Under the pieces are notes generated by a model that was not told the origin of the DNA, ran no database searches, and was given only the letters and a program-made list of their open reading frames with translations. Source: Jiangella sp. DSM 45060 (GTDB lineage Bacteria > Actinomycetota > Actinomycetes > Jiangellales > Jiangellaceae). From it: a stretch of 64,000 bases of DNA. A program made the position numbers and the translations under genes. The first letter of the stretch is position 1. Every line of letters starts with the position of its first letter. The stretch spans positions 3,667,501 to 3,731,500 of the forward strand of contig NZ_LT629771.1 in assembly GCF_900105175.1 (NCBI RefSeq), written 5' to 3'. Below are positions 57,457 to 64,000 of the stretch, piece after piece.

Positions 57457-59475
57457 TCAGGTACCCCCTAAGAAGGCCTCGAGCAGCGGGCCGGCGGTGC
57501 GGGAGCCGGACTCGCCGTCCTCGACGAACGCGGCGACGGCGAGGTCGCCCTGGGTCGCGATCATCCAGGCGTGCAGCCGGATCTCGCCGTCGGCCTCGTA
57601 CTCGGCGGTGCCGGTCTTCGCGCCTACGGGGCCGGGGACGTCGCCGAGGAACGCGCCGCTGCCGTCCTCGACCACGGCGCGCATGAGGTCCTGCAGGACG
57701 GCCGCCTCGTCGGCCGTCAGCGTGCTCTCGGGCGCCGCGGCGGGCGGGTCGACCAGCGTCGGCGCCACGGTGTGCCCGGCGGCCACCGACGCGGCCACCG
57801 TCGCCATGGCCAGCGGCGACGCCAGTACCTCGCCCTGGCCGATCATCGACGCGGCGTGCGCGGTGCCGTCGGCCTCGGCCGGGACGGCGCCGAGGAAGAC
57901 CGGCGCGCCGGCCTGGTACTCGGCGCCGAGCCCCAGCGACGCCGCGGCCTGCGCCAGCGCGGCCTGGTCGGCGACGCCGTTCTGGCTGATGAACGCGGTG
58001 TTGCAGGAGTTCGCGACGGCCTGGCGCAGGGTGATGTCGCCGATGGCGCCGGACGGGTAGTCGTCGTAGTTCTCGAACGCGCGGCCGTCGACGGTGACCG
58101 TCGGCGTGCACGGCACGGTGGACTCGGCGGTCAGCCCGGCGCGCAGCAGCGCCAGCGACGTCACCACCTTGAACGTCGAGCCCGGCGCGTACTGCCCGAG
58201 CGTCGCCGTCGAGTAGCCCTCGCCGCCGGGCCCGCTGGCGGCGGCCAGGACGGCGCCGGTGGACGGCTGGACCGCGACGATGGCGCTGGCCGGGCCGACG
58301 TCGGCGAGGATGGTCTCGGCGCGGGTCTGCAGATCGATGTCGAGCGTTGTCGCGAGCGGGGTGCCGGCCACCGGCTCGCGCTCGAACAGCACCTCCGGCT
58401 CGGCCGGCGCGGGCGCGTCCGCGGGCGCGTCCGAGGCCGGCGACGCGGTGGCCGTGGGGTCCTCGGCCGGCGCGGGCGGCACCAGCTCGACGGCCAGCCC
58501 GGGCGTGCCGCCGAGCTGCTCGTCGTACTGCGCCTGCAGCCCGGACAGCCCGACGACGTCGCCGGCGACGATGCGCCCGCCGGACTCCTCGACCAACTCG
58601 GCCGTGGCGTCGCCGACGGTGCCGAGGATGGGCCGGGCGAAGTCGCGGGTCGGGGCCAGCGCGAGCGTGTCGTCGATGGCGACGGCGCCCTCGATGGCCG
58701 CGATCTGGTCCAGCAGCGGCGCGGCGTCGCCCTCGCGCAGCGTGATGGCGTCGACGAAGGCCCGCTCCCCCGCGTTCTGCACGCGCTCGGCGAACCCGGC
58801 CGCGTCGACACCCACCAGCTCGGCCAGCGACGCCGCCGACTCGGGCGCCAGCGCGGCGTCGACCCGGGTCTTGTCGATGCCGATGCGGTACACCGGCCGC
58901 TCGGTGACGACGACCGCGCCGCCCGCGCCCAGGATGTCCGCGCGCGGCGCCTGCGTGCGCGAGAGGTCGAGGGTGGCGCCGTCGGTGAGCTGCGGGTGCA
59001 GGACCGCGGGCGACCAGTCGACCGTCCACCCGGCCTCGGTGTCGTCGGCGACCCGCAGTGTGGCCGTCGTCTGGTAGGTCCAGTCGGGGGTGTCCGGTGT
59101 CGCACTGGCCGTCGGGGTGGCCGCTGGTGTCTCGGTGCCCGTGGTGACCGGCGGCGCCGCGGAGCCGTCGAGGTCCCAGCCGACGTCGAGGGTGACCTCG
59201 CGGGTGTTCTCGTCGTCGGTCCGGGCGAGGTCGGCGACCGTGACGGTGCGGGTGGCCTCGCCCATGCCCGCGACCATGGCCTCGACGGCGGCGTTCGCGT
59301 CCTCGGCGCCGGTGTCGCCGAGCGGGACGCCGCCGAAGTCGCCGGACGCGACCGCCTCGGCCAATTGCTCGGCCACCGGCGTGGCGTCGGGTCGGTCGTC
59401 GCCGCTGCACCCCGCCGCCGTCGCCACCAGCACGCCCCCGGCCATCGCCGCGAGGGCCCTGTTCTTCCCGATCAT
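57457..59475 (-). CDS. Penicillin-binding protein 2a-like lipoprotein (MecA_N + transpeptidase)
   Basis: A 672-residue class B penicillin-binding protein. The signal peptide ends in a lipobox-like ATAAGCSGDD, so it is a lipoprotein. Residues about 40-170 form an NTF2-like MecA_N domain, and 175-340 the dimerisation region. The transpeptidase has all three motifs: S433-TFK, S490-C-N492 and K620-TGT. Low-affinity PBPs with MecA_N domains confer beta-lactam resistance in some Gram-positives, but they are common housekeeping spares in actinomycetes. It starts 47 bp after the beta-lactamase gene in the same direction, so they likely share a transcript. Confidence 0.95.
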   Translation of the reverse strand: MIGKNRALAAMAGGVLVATAAGCSGDDRPDATPVAEQLAEAVASGDFGGVPLGDTGAEDANAAVEAMVAGMGEATRTVTVADLARTDDENTREVTLDVGWDLDGSAAPPVTTGTETPAATPTASATPDTPDWTYQTTATLRVADDTEAGWTVDWSPAVLHPQLTDGATLDLSRTQAPRADILGAGGAVVVTERPVYRIGIDKTRVDAALAPESAASLAELVGVDAAGFAERVQNAGERAFVDAITLREGDAAPLLDQIAAIEGAVAIDDTLALAPTRDFARPILGTVGDATAELVEESGGRIVAGDVVGLSGLQAQYDEQLGGTPGLAVELVPPAPAEDPTATASPASDAPADAPAPAEPEVLFEREPVAGTPLATTLDIDLQTRAETILADVGPASAIVAVQPSTGAVLAAASGPGGEGYSTATLGQYAPGSTFKVVTSLALLRAGLTAESTVPCTPTVTVDGRAFENYDDYPSGAIGDITLRQAVANSCNTAFISQNGVADQAALAQAAASLGLGAEYQAGAPVFLGAVPAEADGTAHAASMIGQGEVLASPLAMATVAASVAAGHTVAPTLVDPPAAAPESTLTADEAAVLQDLMRAVVEDGSGAFLGDVPGPVGAKTGTAEYEADGEIRLHAWMIATQGDLAVAAFVEDGESGSRTAGPLLEAFLGGT

Positions 59476-59522
59476 CGCTCCCCGTTCCGCCCGTCGTCCC
59501 GCATACCCTAGTCCCAATGCAC

Positions 59523-60410
59523 TCAGCCCAGCCGCCGCACCACCAGCCGGGCCACGTCGGCCAGGGCGGCGTCGACGCGCGGGGCGTCGCGCTCGTCGCG
59601 GCGGCTCATGGCAACGATGACGATCGGCTGGCCGGCCGGGTTCCATGCCACCCCGGCGTCGTTGTTCGTGCCGTAGTCGCCGGCGCCGGTCTTGTCGGCC
59701 AGCCGCCAGCCGTCCGGCAGCGCGTCGCGGAAGCGCGGGCCGGACGTCGTGTTCGCCAGCATCCAGTCGCGCAGCCGCCGCCGGTCCCGCGGCCGCAGCA
59801 GGTCGCCGACGAGCAGGCCGGCGAGCGTGCGGGCCAGCGCCGCGGGCGTCGACGTGTCGCGGACGTCGCCCGGCTCGGCCGAGTTCAGCTCGATCTCCCA
59901 GCGGTCCAGCCGGGTCGCGTCGTCGCCGATCGACCGGGCGAACGCGGTCAGCCCGCGCGGGCCGCCGAGCTCGCGCAGCAGCAGGTTCCCGGCGGCGTTG
60001 TCGCTGAACCGGATCGCGGCGTCGCACAGTTCCGCGACGGTCATGCCGGTGTCGACGTGCTCGGCGGTGATGGCCGAGTTCAGCACGATGTCGGCCGGCG
60101 GGTACCAGACGCGGTGCTCCAGCCGCGACTCGTCGAGGTCGCGCAGGACGGCGGCCGCGGCGATCGACTTGAACACCGACAGGATCGGGAACCGGTCGCC
60201 GGACCGGTGCGCGAGCCGGGCGCCGGTCGCGAGGTTCGTCGCGCTGACGCCGAGCGTGACGTCGTGGGCGCGCTCCAGCTCGCGGACCGCCGGGTCCGGG
60301 CCGGGGCTCGCCGCGCCGGCGCCGCCGCCGGCGAGCAGGCCGGCCGACGCGGCCAGCGGGACGGCCAGGCCGGCCCGCAGAACGGTGCGGCGGCTGAGCG
60401 GACGGGTCAT
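59523..60410 (-). CDS. Class A beta-lactamase, Tat-exported
   Basis: A 295-residue class A beta-lactamase with all catalytic motifs: S78-VFK81 (Ambler S70/K73), S136-DN138 (SDN loop), E172-IELN176 (omega-loop Glu166) and K240-TG. The signal peptide has a twin-arginine SRRTVLRAG followed by a hydrophobic stretch, so export is probably by Tat. It should hydrolyse penicillins; the spectrum cannot be predicted. The gene is divergent from a LysR regulator, with 114 bp between starts, like ampR/ampC. Confidence 0.95.
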   Translation of the reverse strand: MTRPLSRRTVLRAGLAVPLAASAGLLAGGGAGAASPGPDPAVRELERAHDVTLGVSATNLATGARLAHRSGDRFPILSVFKSIAAAAVLRDLDESRLEHRVWYPPADIVLNSAITAEHVDTGMTVAELCDAAIRFSDNAAGNLLLRELGGPRGLTAFARSIGDDATRLDRWEIELNSAEPGDVRDTSTPAALARTLAGLLVGDLLRPRDRRRLRDWMLANTTSGPRFRDALPDGWRLADKTGAGDYGTNNDAGVAWNPAGQPIVIVAMSRRDERDAPRVDAALADVARLVVRRLG

Positions 60411-60510
60411 CGGGGTTCCTCCTCGAGGCGGTGCGGCCAACGCCGTCACCGTCGCAAGGCGGCCGCAGCGATGTCCAAGACGCAACCGCCACCGATCCAT
60501 GCCGAATGGG

Positions 60511-60516
60511 TATGGT
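60511..60516 (+). promoter_or_regulatory. -10 box of the LysR gene
   Basis: TATGGT ends 8 bases before the GTG at 60525, suggesting a leaderless LysR transcript. The 114-bp space shared with the beta-lactamase gene must also contain that promoter and any LysR site. I could not single out a convincing T-N11-A site. Confidence 0.4.
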
Positions 60517-60524
60517 GGCTGCCC

Positions 60525-61415
60525 GTGGACCTGTTGCGGCACCTGGAGGCGTTCGTCGCGGTGGCCGAGGCCCGCAGTTTCACCCGCGGCGCCGACCTCT
60601 GCGGCGCCCCGCAGCCGGTGGTCAGCCGGCGGGTCGCGGCACTGGAGCGCGACCTCGGCGCCACACTGCTGCACCGCTCGTCCCGGCAGGTCGAGCTGAC
60701 CGACGCCGGCCGCACGCTGCTCCCCCACGCCGCCGACCTCGTCGCCCGGGCCGGGCACTTCCGCGAGCTGGCCGCCGCGGCCCGCGCCGCCGGCCTGAGC
60801 GCCGGCATCCCGGCCGGGCCCGACCCGCGTGCACTGGTGGCCGCCCGCCGCCTGGCCGCCGCGGCCGGTGTCACGCTGAGCTTCGCCGAGCAGCCCGCCG
60901 CGGAGCGGGCCGCGCTCGTCCGCCGCGGCCGGCTCGACGTCGCGCTGCTGCCCTGCCCGCCGGACGAGGAGGAGATCGGCGCAGAGCTCGGCGCGGGCAC
61001 CGCGACCGAAGACCTGCGCGGGCGGCGGCTGCACCTGGACCAGCTGCGCCGTTCCGCCGGCGACGACGGCCGGCCGCGCGCGCTGCACCTGTCCGCCGAG
61101 GACGACGTGCCGTGGGTGCGCGACCCGGTGCGCCGCGCCGGCCGGCTGGCCGGGCTGCTGGACGGCCAGCTGCGCGTCGGCACCCCCGACACCGAGGCGC
61201 TGACCTGCGCGCTCGAGTACGGCGACGCCGTCCTGTGCACGCCCGCGTGGGCCGCGGCGCACCGGCTGCGCTGGCGTCCGCTCGGCGACGTCGCGGTGCG
61301 CCGCGCGTACGCCGTCGCCGGCCGGGCGCGGGTGCCGCGCGAGCTGGCCGGCGCCGTCCTGCCGGCGCTGGCGCGCGCTGCCGGGCTGGTCAACGACCCG
61401 GAGGAGCGGCGGTGA
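60525..61415 (+). CDS. LysR-family regulator, divergent from the beta-lactamase gene
   Basis: A 296-residue LysR-type regulator. The HTH is DLLRHLEAFVAVAEARSFTRGADLCGAPQPVVSRRVAALERDLGATLLHRSSRQVELTDAG-like over residues 2-60. The effector domain is short and Ala/Arg-rich (DPRALVAARRLAAAAGVTLSF, GRLDVALLPCPPDEEE, GTPDTEALTCALEYGDAVLCTPAW). GTG at 60525 is used since family proteins start at this point. Its stop overlaps the next gene as GTGA. By analogy to AmpR it may sense cell-wall fragments and control the divergent bla-PBP operon. Confidence 0.9.
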   Translation: MDLLRHLEAFVAVAEARSFTRGADLCGAPQPVVSRRVAALERDLGATLLHRSSRQVELTDAGRTLLPHAADLVARAGHFRELAAAARAAGLSAGIPAGPDPRALVAARRLAAAAGVTLSFAEQPAAERAALVRRGRLDVALLPCPPDEEEIGAELGAGTATEDLRGRRLHLDQLRRSAGDDGRPRALHLSAEDDVPWVRDPVRRAGRLAGLLDGQLRVGTPDTEALTCALEYGDAVLCTPAWAAAHRLRWRPLGDVAVRRAYAVAGRARVPRELAGAVLPALARAAGLVNDPEERR

Positions 61416-62332
61416 CGACGACCGACGCGTTCGGGTTCTCCGGCGAGGCGGTGCGCACGGCGCACGACATCCGCGCCGACTGGGCCGCCACCGGGCTGCG
61501 CGGCGCCCTGTACGCCCGCAACGTCGACACCGGCGAGGATCTCGGCTTCGACGTGCACGCGCCGTACGCGCTGGCGTCGGTGAGCAAGCTGCCACTGGCG
61601 CTGGTCGTGCTCGACCTCATCGCGGCCGGCTCGCTGGACGCGTCGACGCCGGTCGATCTCGTCCCCGGCCGGATGACCGCCGGCCCGACCGGCGCGGCGC
61701 TGTTCCGGCACCCGAGCCGCATCGCGCTGGAGGACCTGCTGCTGCTCATGCTGTCGGTGAGCGACAACGCCGCCGCCGACGCCGTCTTCGCGCTGGTGCC
61801 GCCGGAGCGGGTCACGGCGACGCTGCAGGGCTGGGGGTGCGACGGCATCGTCGTGCGGCACCCGATGCGGCGGCTGTACGAGGCCGCGGCGGCGGTCGCG
61901 CCGGACGATCCCGTGCTGGCGCTGGAGCTGGCGGTGCGCGCGACCACCGACGGCGGCGGGCACGTGCTACCGACGCTGGACGTCGCGGCGGCCACGAGCG
62001 GGACGGCGGCCGGGCTGGTGGCGCTGGTCGAGCGCGTCTGGACCGACGACGTCAGCGTCCCGGCGGCGACGGCGCGGCTGCGCGAGCTGCTGGGCCACCA
62101 GGTGCGCCAGCGGATGGGCGCCGAGCTGGCCGCCGACGCCGTCACCGTCAGCAGCAAGACCGGCACGTTCCTCAACCTGCGGCACGAGGCCGGCATGATC
62201 ACCACGTCGACCGGCGACCGCATCGCCGTCGCCGCCCTCACCGCCTCGACGGTCGCCGCCCGGTCCCAGCCCGAGGCCGACCGCGCGATCGGCCGGGCCG
62301 CCCGCGCCGCCCTCGACGTGCTGCGGGTCTAG
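61412..62332 (+). CDS. Cytosolic class A beta-lactamase-fold serine hydrolase
   Basis: A 306-residue protein of the beta-lactamase/serine hydrolase fold. S56-VSK59, S117-DN119 and K249-TG are present. No clear counterpart of the omega-loop ExxLN Glu is seen; the region instead reads VVRHPMRRLYEAAAAV. There is no signal peptide or Tat motif, so it should stay in the cytoplasm. GTG at 61412 overlaps the LysR stop and has GGAGGAG before it. Possibly a hydrolase or sensor for beta-lactam-like or muropeptide-like compounds, co-expressed with LysR. Confidence 0.88.
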   Translation: MTTTDAFGFSGEAVRTAHDIRADWAATGLRGALYARNVDTGEDLGFDVHAPYALASVSKLPLALVVLDLIAAGSLDASTPVDLVPGRMTAGPTGAALFRHPSRIALEDLLLLMLSVSDNAAADAVFALVPPERVTATLQGWGCDGIVVRHPMRRLYEAAAAVAPDDPVLALELAVRATTDGGGHVLPTLDVAAATSGTAAGLVALVERVWTDDVSVPAATARLRELLGHQVRQRMGAELAADAVTVSSKTGTFLNLRHEAGMITTSTGDRIAVAALTASTVAARSQPEADRAIGRAARAALDVLRV

Positions 62333-62736
62333 CGGTCGCCTTCGATCGAGAAGAGGTTGCCGTCGGGGTCCTTGAACCAGGCGACCTTGCCGCCGCCGGC
62401 GCGGGCCGAGATGCCCTTCTCGTCCGTCCCGTAGTCGAAGCCGCTCTCGAGCACGCCCTCGTACTGCTCGAACGTCACGCCGTTCGCGGTCAGCTCGTCG
62501 ACCGTCCGTTCGACGTCGTCGACGTACCAGGCGACCAGGGTCGCGGTCGAGCTGCCGGCGTGGTCCGGTGACGGGTAGACGACCAGCGACTCGTGACCGC
62601 CCGACGCGTAGACCTTGCTGCCGTCGGCGTCCGTTCGCGTCGCGGAGAGACCGAGCCGTCCCTCGTAGAACTCCGTCGCCCGGGTCATGTCGGTGACCGC
62701 GACCTGCGCGGTCAGGCGGAAGCTGCTCAAGCCCAT
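62329..62736 (-). CDS. VOC-family protein
   Basis: A 135-residue VOC protein: RLTAQVAVTDMTRATEFYEGRLGLSATRTDADGSKVYASGG, then STATLVAWYVDDVERTVDELTANGVTFEQYE and GKVAWFKDPDGNLFSIEGD, with the terminal Glu ligand. GGGAGG stands before the ATG at 62736. It overlaps the convergent serine hydrolase gene by 4 bases. Substrate unknown. Confidence 0.9.
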   Translation of the reverse strand: MGLSSFRLTAQVAVTDMTRATEFYEGRLGLSATRTDADGSKVYASGGHESLVVYPSPDHAGSSTATLVAWYVDDVERTVDELTANGVTFEQYEGVLESGFDYGTDEKGISARAGGGKVAWFKDPDGNLFSIEGDR

Positions 62737-62783
62737 GGGGTCCTCCCTCGACGAGGCGATCCGCCGATTCTCCTCCCGGCTCA

Positions 62784-62939
62784 CTACCCCGGACGCACCA
62801 CCACCAGCCCGCCGCAGCCGCAGCGGGCGTAGCCGACGAACCCGTCGCCGGTGCGGTGCCAGGACGTCACGCGGTCCGGCTGGACGGCGGCGCCGCACCG
62901 GCCGCACGCGCGGACCACCTCCAGTGCTCTTCCCTTCAT
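62784..62939 (-). CDS. Tiny zinc-ribbon-like protein
   Basis: A 51-residue frame, ATG to TAG, with high-GC third positions. It contains ACGRCGAAVQPDRVTSWH near residue 12 (CxxC) and YARCGCGGLVVVRPG near residue 38 (CxC), which could bind one zinc. GGCTC is the only upstream purine-poor stretch, so translation may be weak or leaderless. It is divergent from the CGNR gene with 25 bp between starts, and is followed 47 bp later by the VOC gene. Function unknown. Confidence 0.6.
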   Translation of the reverse strand: MKGRALEVVRACGRCGAAVQPDRVTSWHRTGDGFVGYARCGCGGLVVVRPG

Positions 62940-62964
62940 GAGCCAAGGGTGCTGTCATGGCATT

Positions 62965-63489
62965 GTGCATTTCAACCATTACAGCGACGAGGGCGCGCTG
63001 CTCGCCGCCGCGGTGGTGAACGCCCGCTTCGACTCCCCCGCCGACGTCGCCGCGCTGGCGGCCGAGCACGACCTGCTGCTGGAGCGCTCTCCCACCAAGG
63101 AGGACGTGACCGGGCTGCGACGCTGGCGAACGGCGCTCGCCGGCGTCGTCGACGCGCAGACGCCCGGGGAGCGCATCGAGGCGCTCAACCGGCTGCTCGC
63201 CCGCGGCACCGCGCACCCGCGCATCAGCCTGCACAACGGGCCGCCGCACGTGCACTTCCGCCCCGACGACGTGCCGCCGGAGCGGCAGTTCGCGGCGATC
63301 ACGGCGTTCGGGCTGGCGTGGTTCCTCACCCAGCGCGGGCTGCACCGGCTGGGCCGCTGCGCCGCCCCCGACTGCACCGTCGCCTACGCCGACGTCACCC
63401 GCAACGGGCGGCAGCGCTACTGCTCGTCCCGCTGCGCCAACCGCCAGGCCGTCCGCCGGCACCGCCTCCACCGCGCCCCCTTGCAATGA
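62965..63489 (+). CDS. CGNR zinc-finger transcription factor-like protein
   Basis: A 174-residue protein with an N-terminal ABATE-like domain (VHFNHYSDEGALLAAAVVNAR at the start, DLLLERSPTKEDVTGLRRWRTAL near residue 38) and a C-terminal CGNR-type zinc finger: GRCAAPDCTVAYADVTRNGRQRYCSSRCANRQAVRRHR, with CANR in place of CGNR. Such proteins are thought to be stress-responsive regulators. GTG at 62965 is the most likely start. The stop codon lies inside the left arm of a long palindrome. Confidence 0.88.
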   Translation: MHFNHYSDEGALLAAAVVNARFDSPADVAALAAEHDLLLERSPTKEDVTGLRRWRTALAGVVDAQTPGERIEALNRLLARGTAHPRISLHNGPPHVHFRPDDVPPERQFAAITAFGLAWFLTQRGLHRLGRCAAPDCTVAYADVTRNGRQRYCSSRCANRQAVRRHRLHRAPLQ

Positions 63490-63531
63490 GCACCCAGACG
63501 CATCGATGCGCAGGGGTGCTCATTGCAAGGG
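63478..63531. repeat. 54-bp palindrome over the CGNR stop codon
   Basis: Two perfect 18-bp arms, CCCTTGCAATGAGCACCC (63478-63495) and GGGTGCTCATTGCAAGGG (63514-63531), enclose an 18-base loop that itself contains the palindrome GCATCGATGC. The CGNR gene's TGA lies inside the left arm. It can act as a bidirectional terminator between convergent genes. Confidence 0.85.
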
Positions 63532-63532
63532 C

Positions 63533-63600
63533 AGGGCGACGCGGTCCAGCGGGGCGACGCGGCCCAGCGGGGCGACGCCGTCCAGCAGGGCGACGCGGTC
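63533..63600. repeat. 18-bp tandem repeat, 3.8 copies
   Basis: AGGGCGACGCGGTCCAGC repeats at 63533, 63551, 63569 and 63587 with one or two changes per copy. It lies directly after the P-type ATPase stop (minus strand). The 18-bp period keeps frame, so readthrough would give a TASPRW-type repeat. Confidence 0.85.
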
Positions 63601-64000
63601 AGCGAGCTAGCTGGTCCGGCCGCAGGTTCAGCCGCCGCAGCAGCTGGGCGTTGGCCGCGACGATGACCGTCGAGGCGGTCATGGCGACGGCGGCGGCCGC
63701 GGGCGGGAGCACGAACCCGATCGGCGCGAGCACGCCGGCCGCGAGCGGCACGGACAGCAGGTTGTACCCCGTCGCCCACACCAGGTTCTGCACCATCTTC
63801 CGGTAGCTGGCCGTCGACAGCCGGCGGGCCGAGACGACGCCGCGGGGGTCGTCGGAGGCCAGGACGACACCGGCGGACTCGACCGCGACGTCCGTTCCGG
63901 CGCCGATCGCCACGCCGACGTCGGCGCGGGCCAGCGCGGGCGCGTCGTTGACGCCGTCGCCGACCATGGCGACCGACAGGCCGCGCTGCTGCAGCGACGT
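63599..64000 (-). CDS. Heavy-metal P-type ATPase, C-terminal part
   Basis: C-terminal 133 residues of a P1B-type metal pump, continuing beyond the window. The hinge motif [22 protein letters not shown] is complete, followed by [21 protein letters not shown] and the last two membrane helices ([43 protein letters not shown]). [15 protein letters not shown] with YN in helix 7 resembles the CopA/CopB copper group. The phosphorylation site and metal-binding domains lie outside. Confidence 0.93.
   Translation of the reverse strand, partial: TSLQQRGLSVAMVGDGVNDAPALARADVGVAIGAGTDVAVESAGVVLASDDPRGVVSARRLSTASYRKMVQNLVWATGYNLLSVPLAAGVLAPIGFVLPPAAAAVAMTASTVIVAANAQLLRRLNLRPDQLAR

Overview
The window is 64 kb of very GC-rich DNA with almost every codon ending in G or C, frequent GTG starts, 4-base stop/start overlaps (ATGA, GTGA, TTGA) and several -10 boxes only 6-8 bases before the start codon. 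Gene content (argCJBDFRH, DUF1844-infC-rpmI-rplT-trmH-pheST, a PASTA Ser/Thr kinase, F420-type oxidoreductases, a class II DAHP synthase, PPi-dependent phosphofructokinase) points to a free-living actinomycete. The exact genus cannot be set from the sequence alone; something near Jiangellales or Propionibacteriales is a guess. No rRNA, convincing tRNA, CRISPR array or insertion sequence was seen.

Layout. 1-4263: the end of a 3-methyladenine DNA glycosylase, a three-gene molybdenum/FAD/zinc-ribbon redox operon, DinB-type polymerase, and an isolated phage-replication-like gene. 4370-12669: a VOC protein, then a LacI-controlled sugar operon (regulator, binding protein, two permeases, GH130 phosphorylase, large secreted enzyme-like protein, unknown gene) behind two matching LacI operators. 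12629-17067: transglutaminase-like membrane protein, YjbR protein, methyltransferase, a tiny membrane protein, macro-domain hydrolase.

17078-24244 (minus) is a tightly overlapped arginine operon argC-J-B-D-F-R-H without argG, with a candidate pair of ARG boxes before argC. 24344-26769 holds a phosphotransferase, a Uma2 nuclease-like protein, a pair of facing DnaA boxes and an SDR. 26766-36004 is the conserved translation block (pheT, pheS, trmH-like, rplT, rpmI, infC, DUF1844), interrupted by MOSC, PPOX, LLM and VapBC genes. infC appears to start at ATC.

36005-36551 has no gene but a large palindrome and tandem repeats. 36552-42450: SseB-like protein, PknB-type kinase with four PASTA domains, endonuclease IV, a type I-beta DAHP synthase and a TSUP exporter. 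42639-48559: threonine aldolase-like enzyme, then a sulfur module: a 23-codon leader peptide, a long inverted repeat, an orphan winged-helix protein and a sulfate ABC transporter operon ending in an FMN reductase. 48516-57308: a LuxR-ATPase regulator with its HTH at the N terminus, two VOC proteins, class II DAHP synthase, PPi-PFK and a membrane acyltransferase with an internal 63-bp duplication.

57457-62332 looks like a beta-lactam response module: PBP2a-like lipoprotein and class A beta-lactamase in one direction, and a LysR regulator plus a cytosolic beta-lactamase-fold serine hydrolase in the other. The right end has a VOC protein, a 51-residue zinc-ribbon protein, a CGNR zinc-finger protein, a long palindrome, 18-bp tandem repeats and the C terminus of a metal P-type ATPase. 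The best candidates for something undescribed are the sulfur leader/attenuator module, the GH130 locus with its unassigned secreted protein, and the beta-lactam module.
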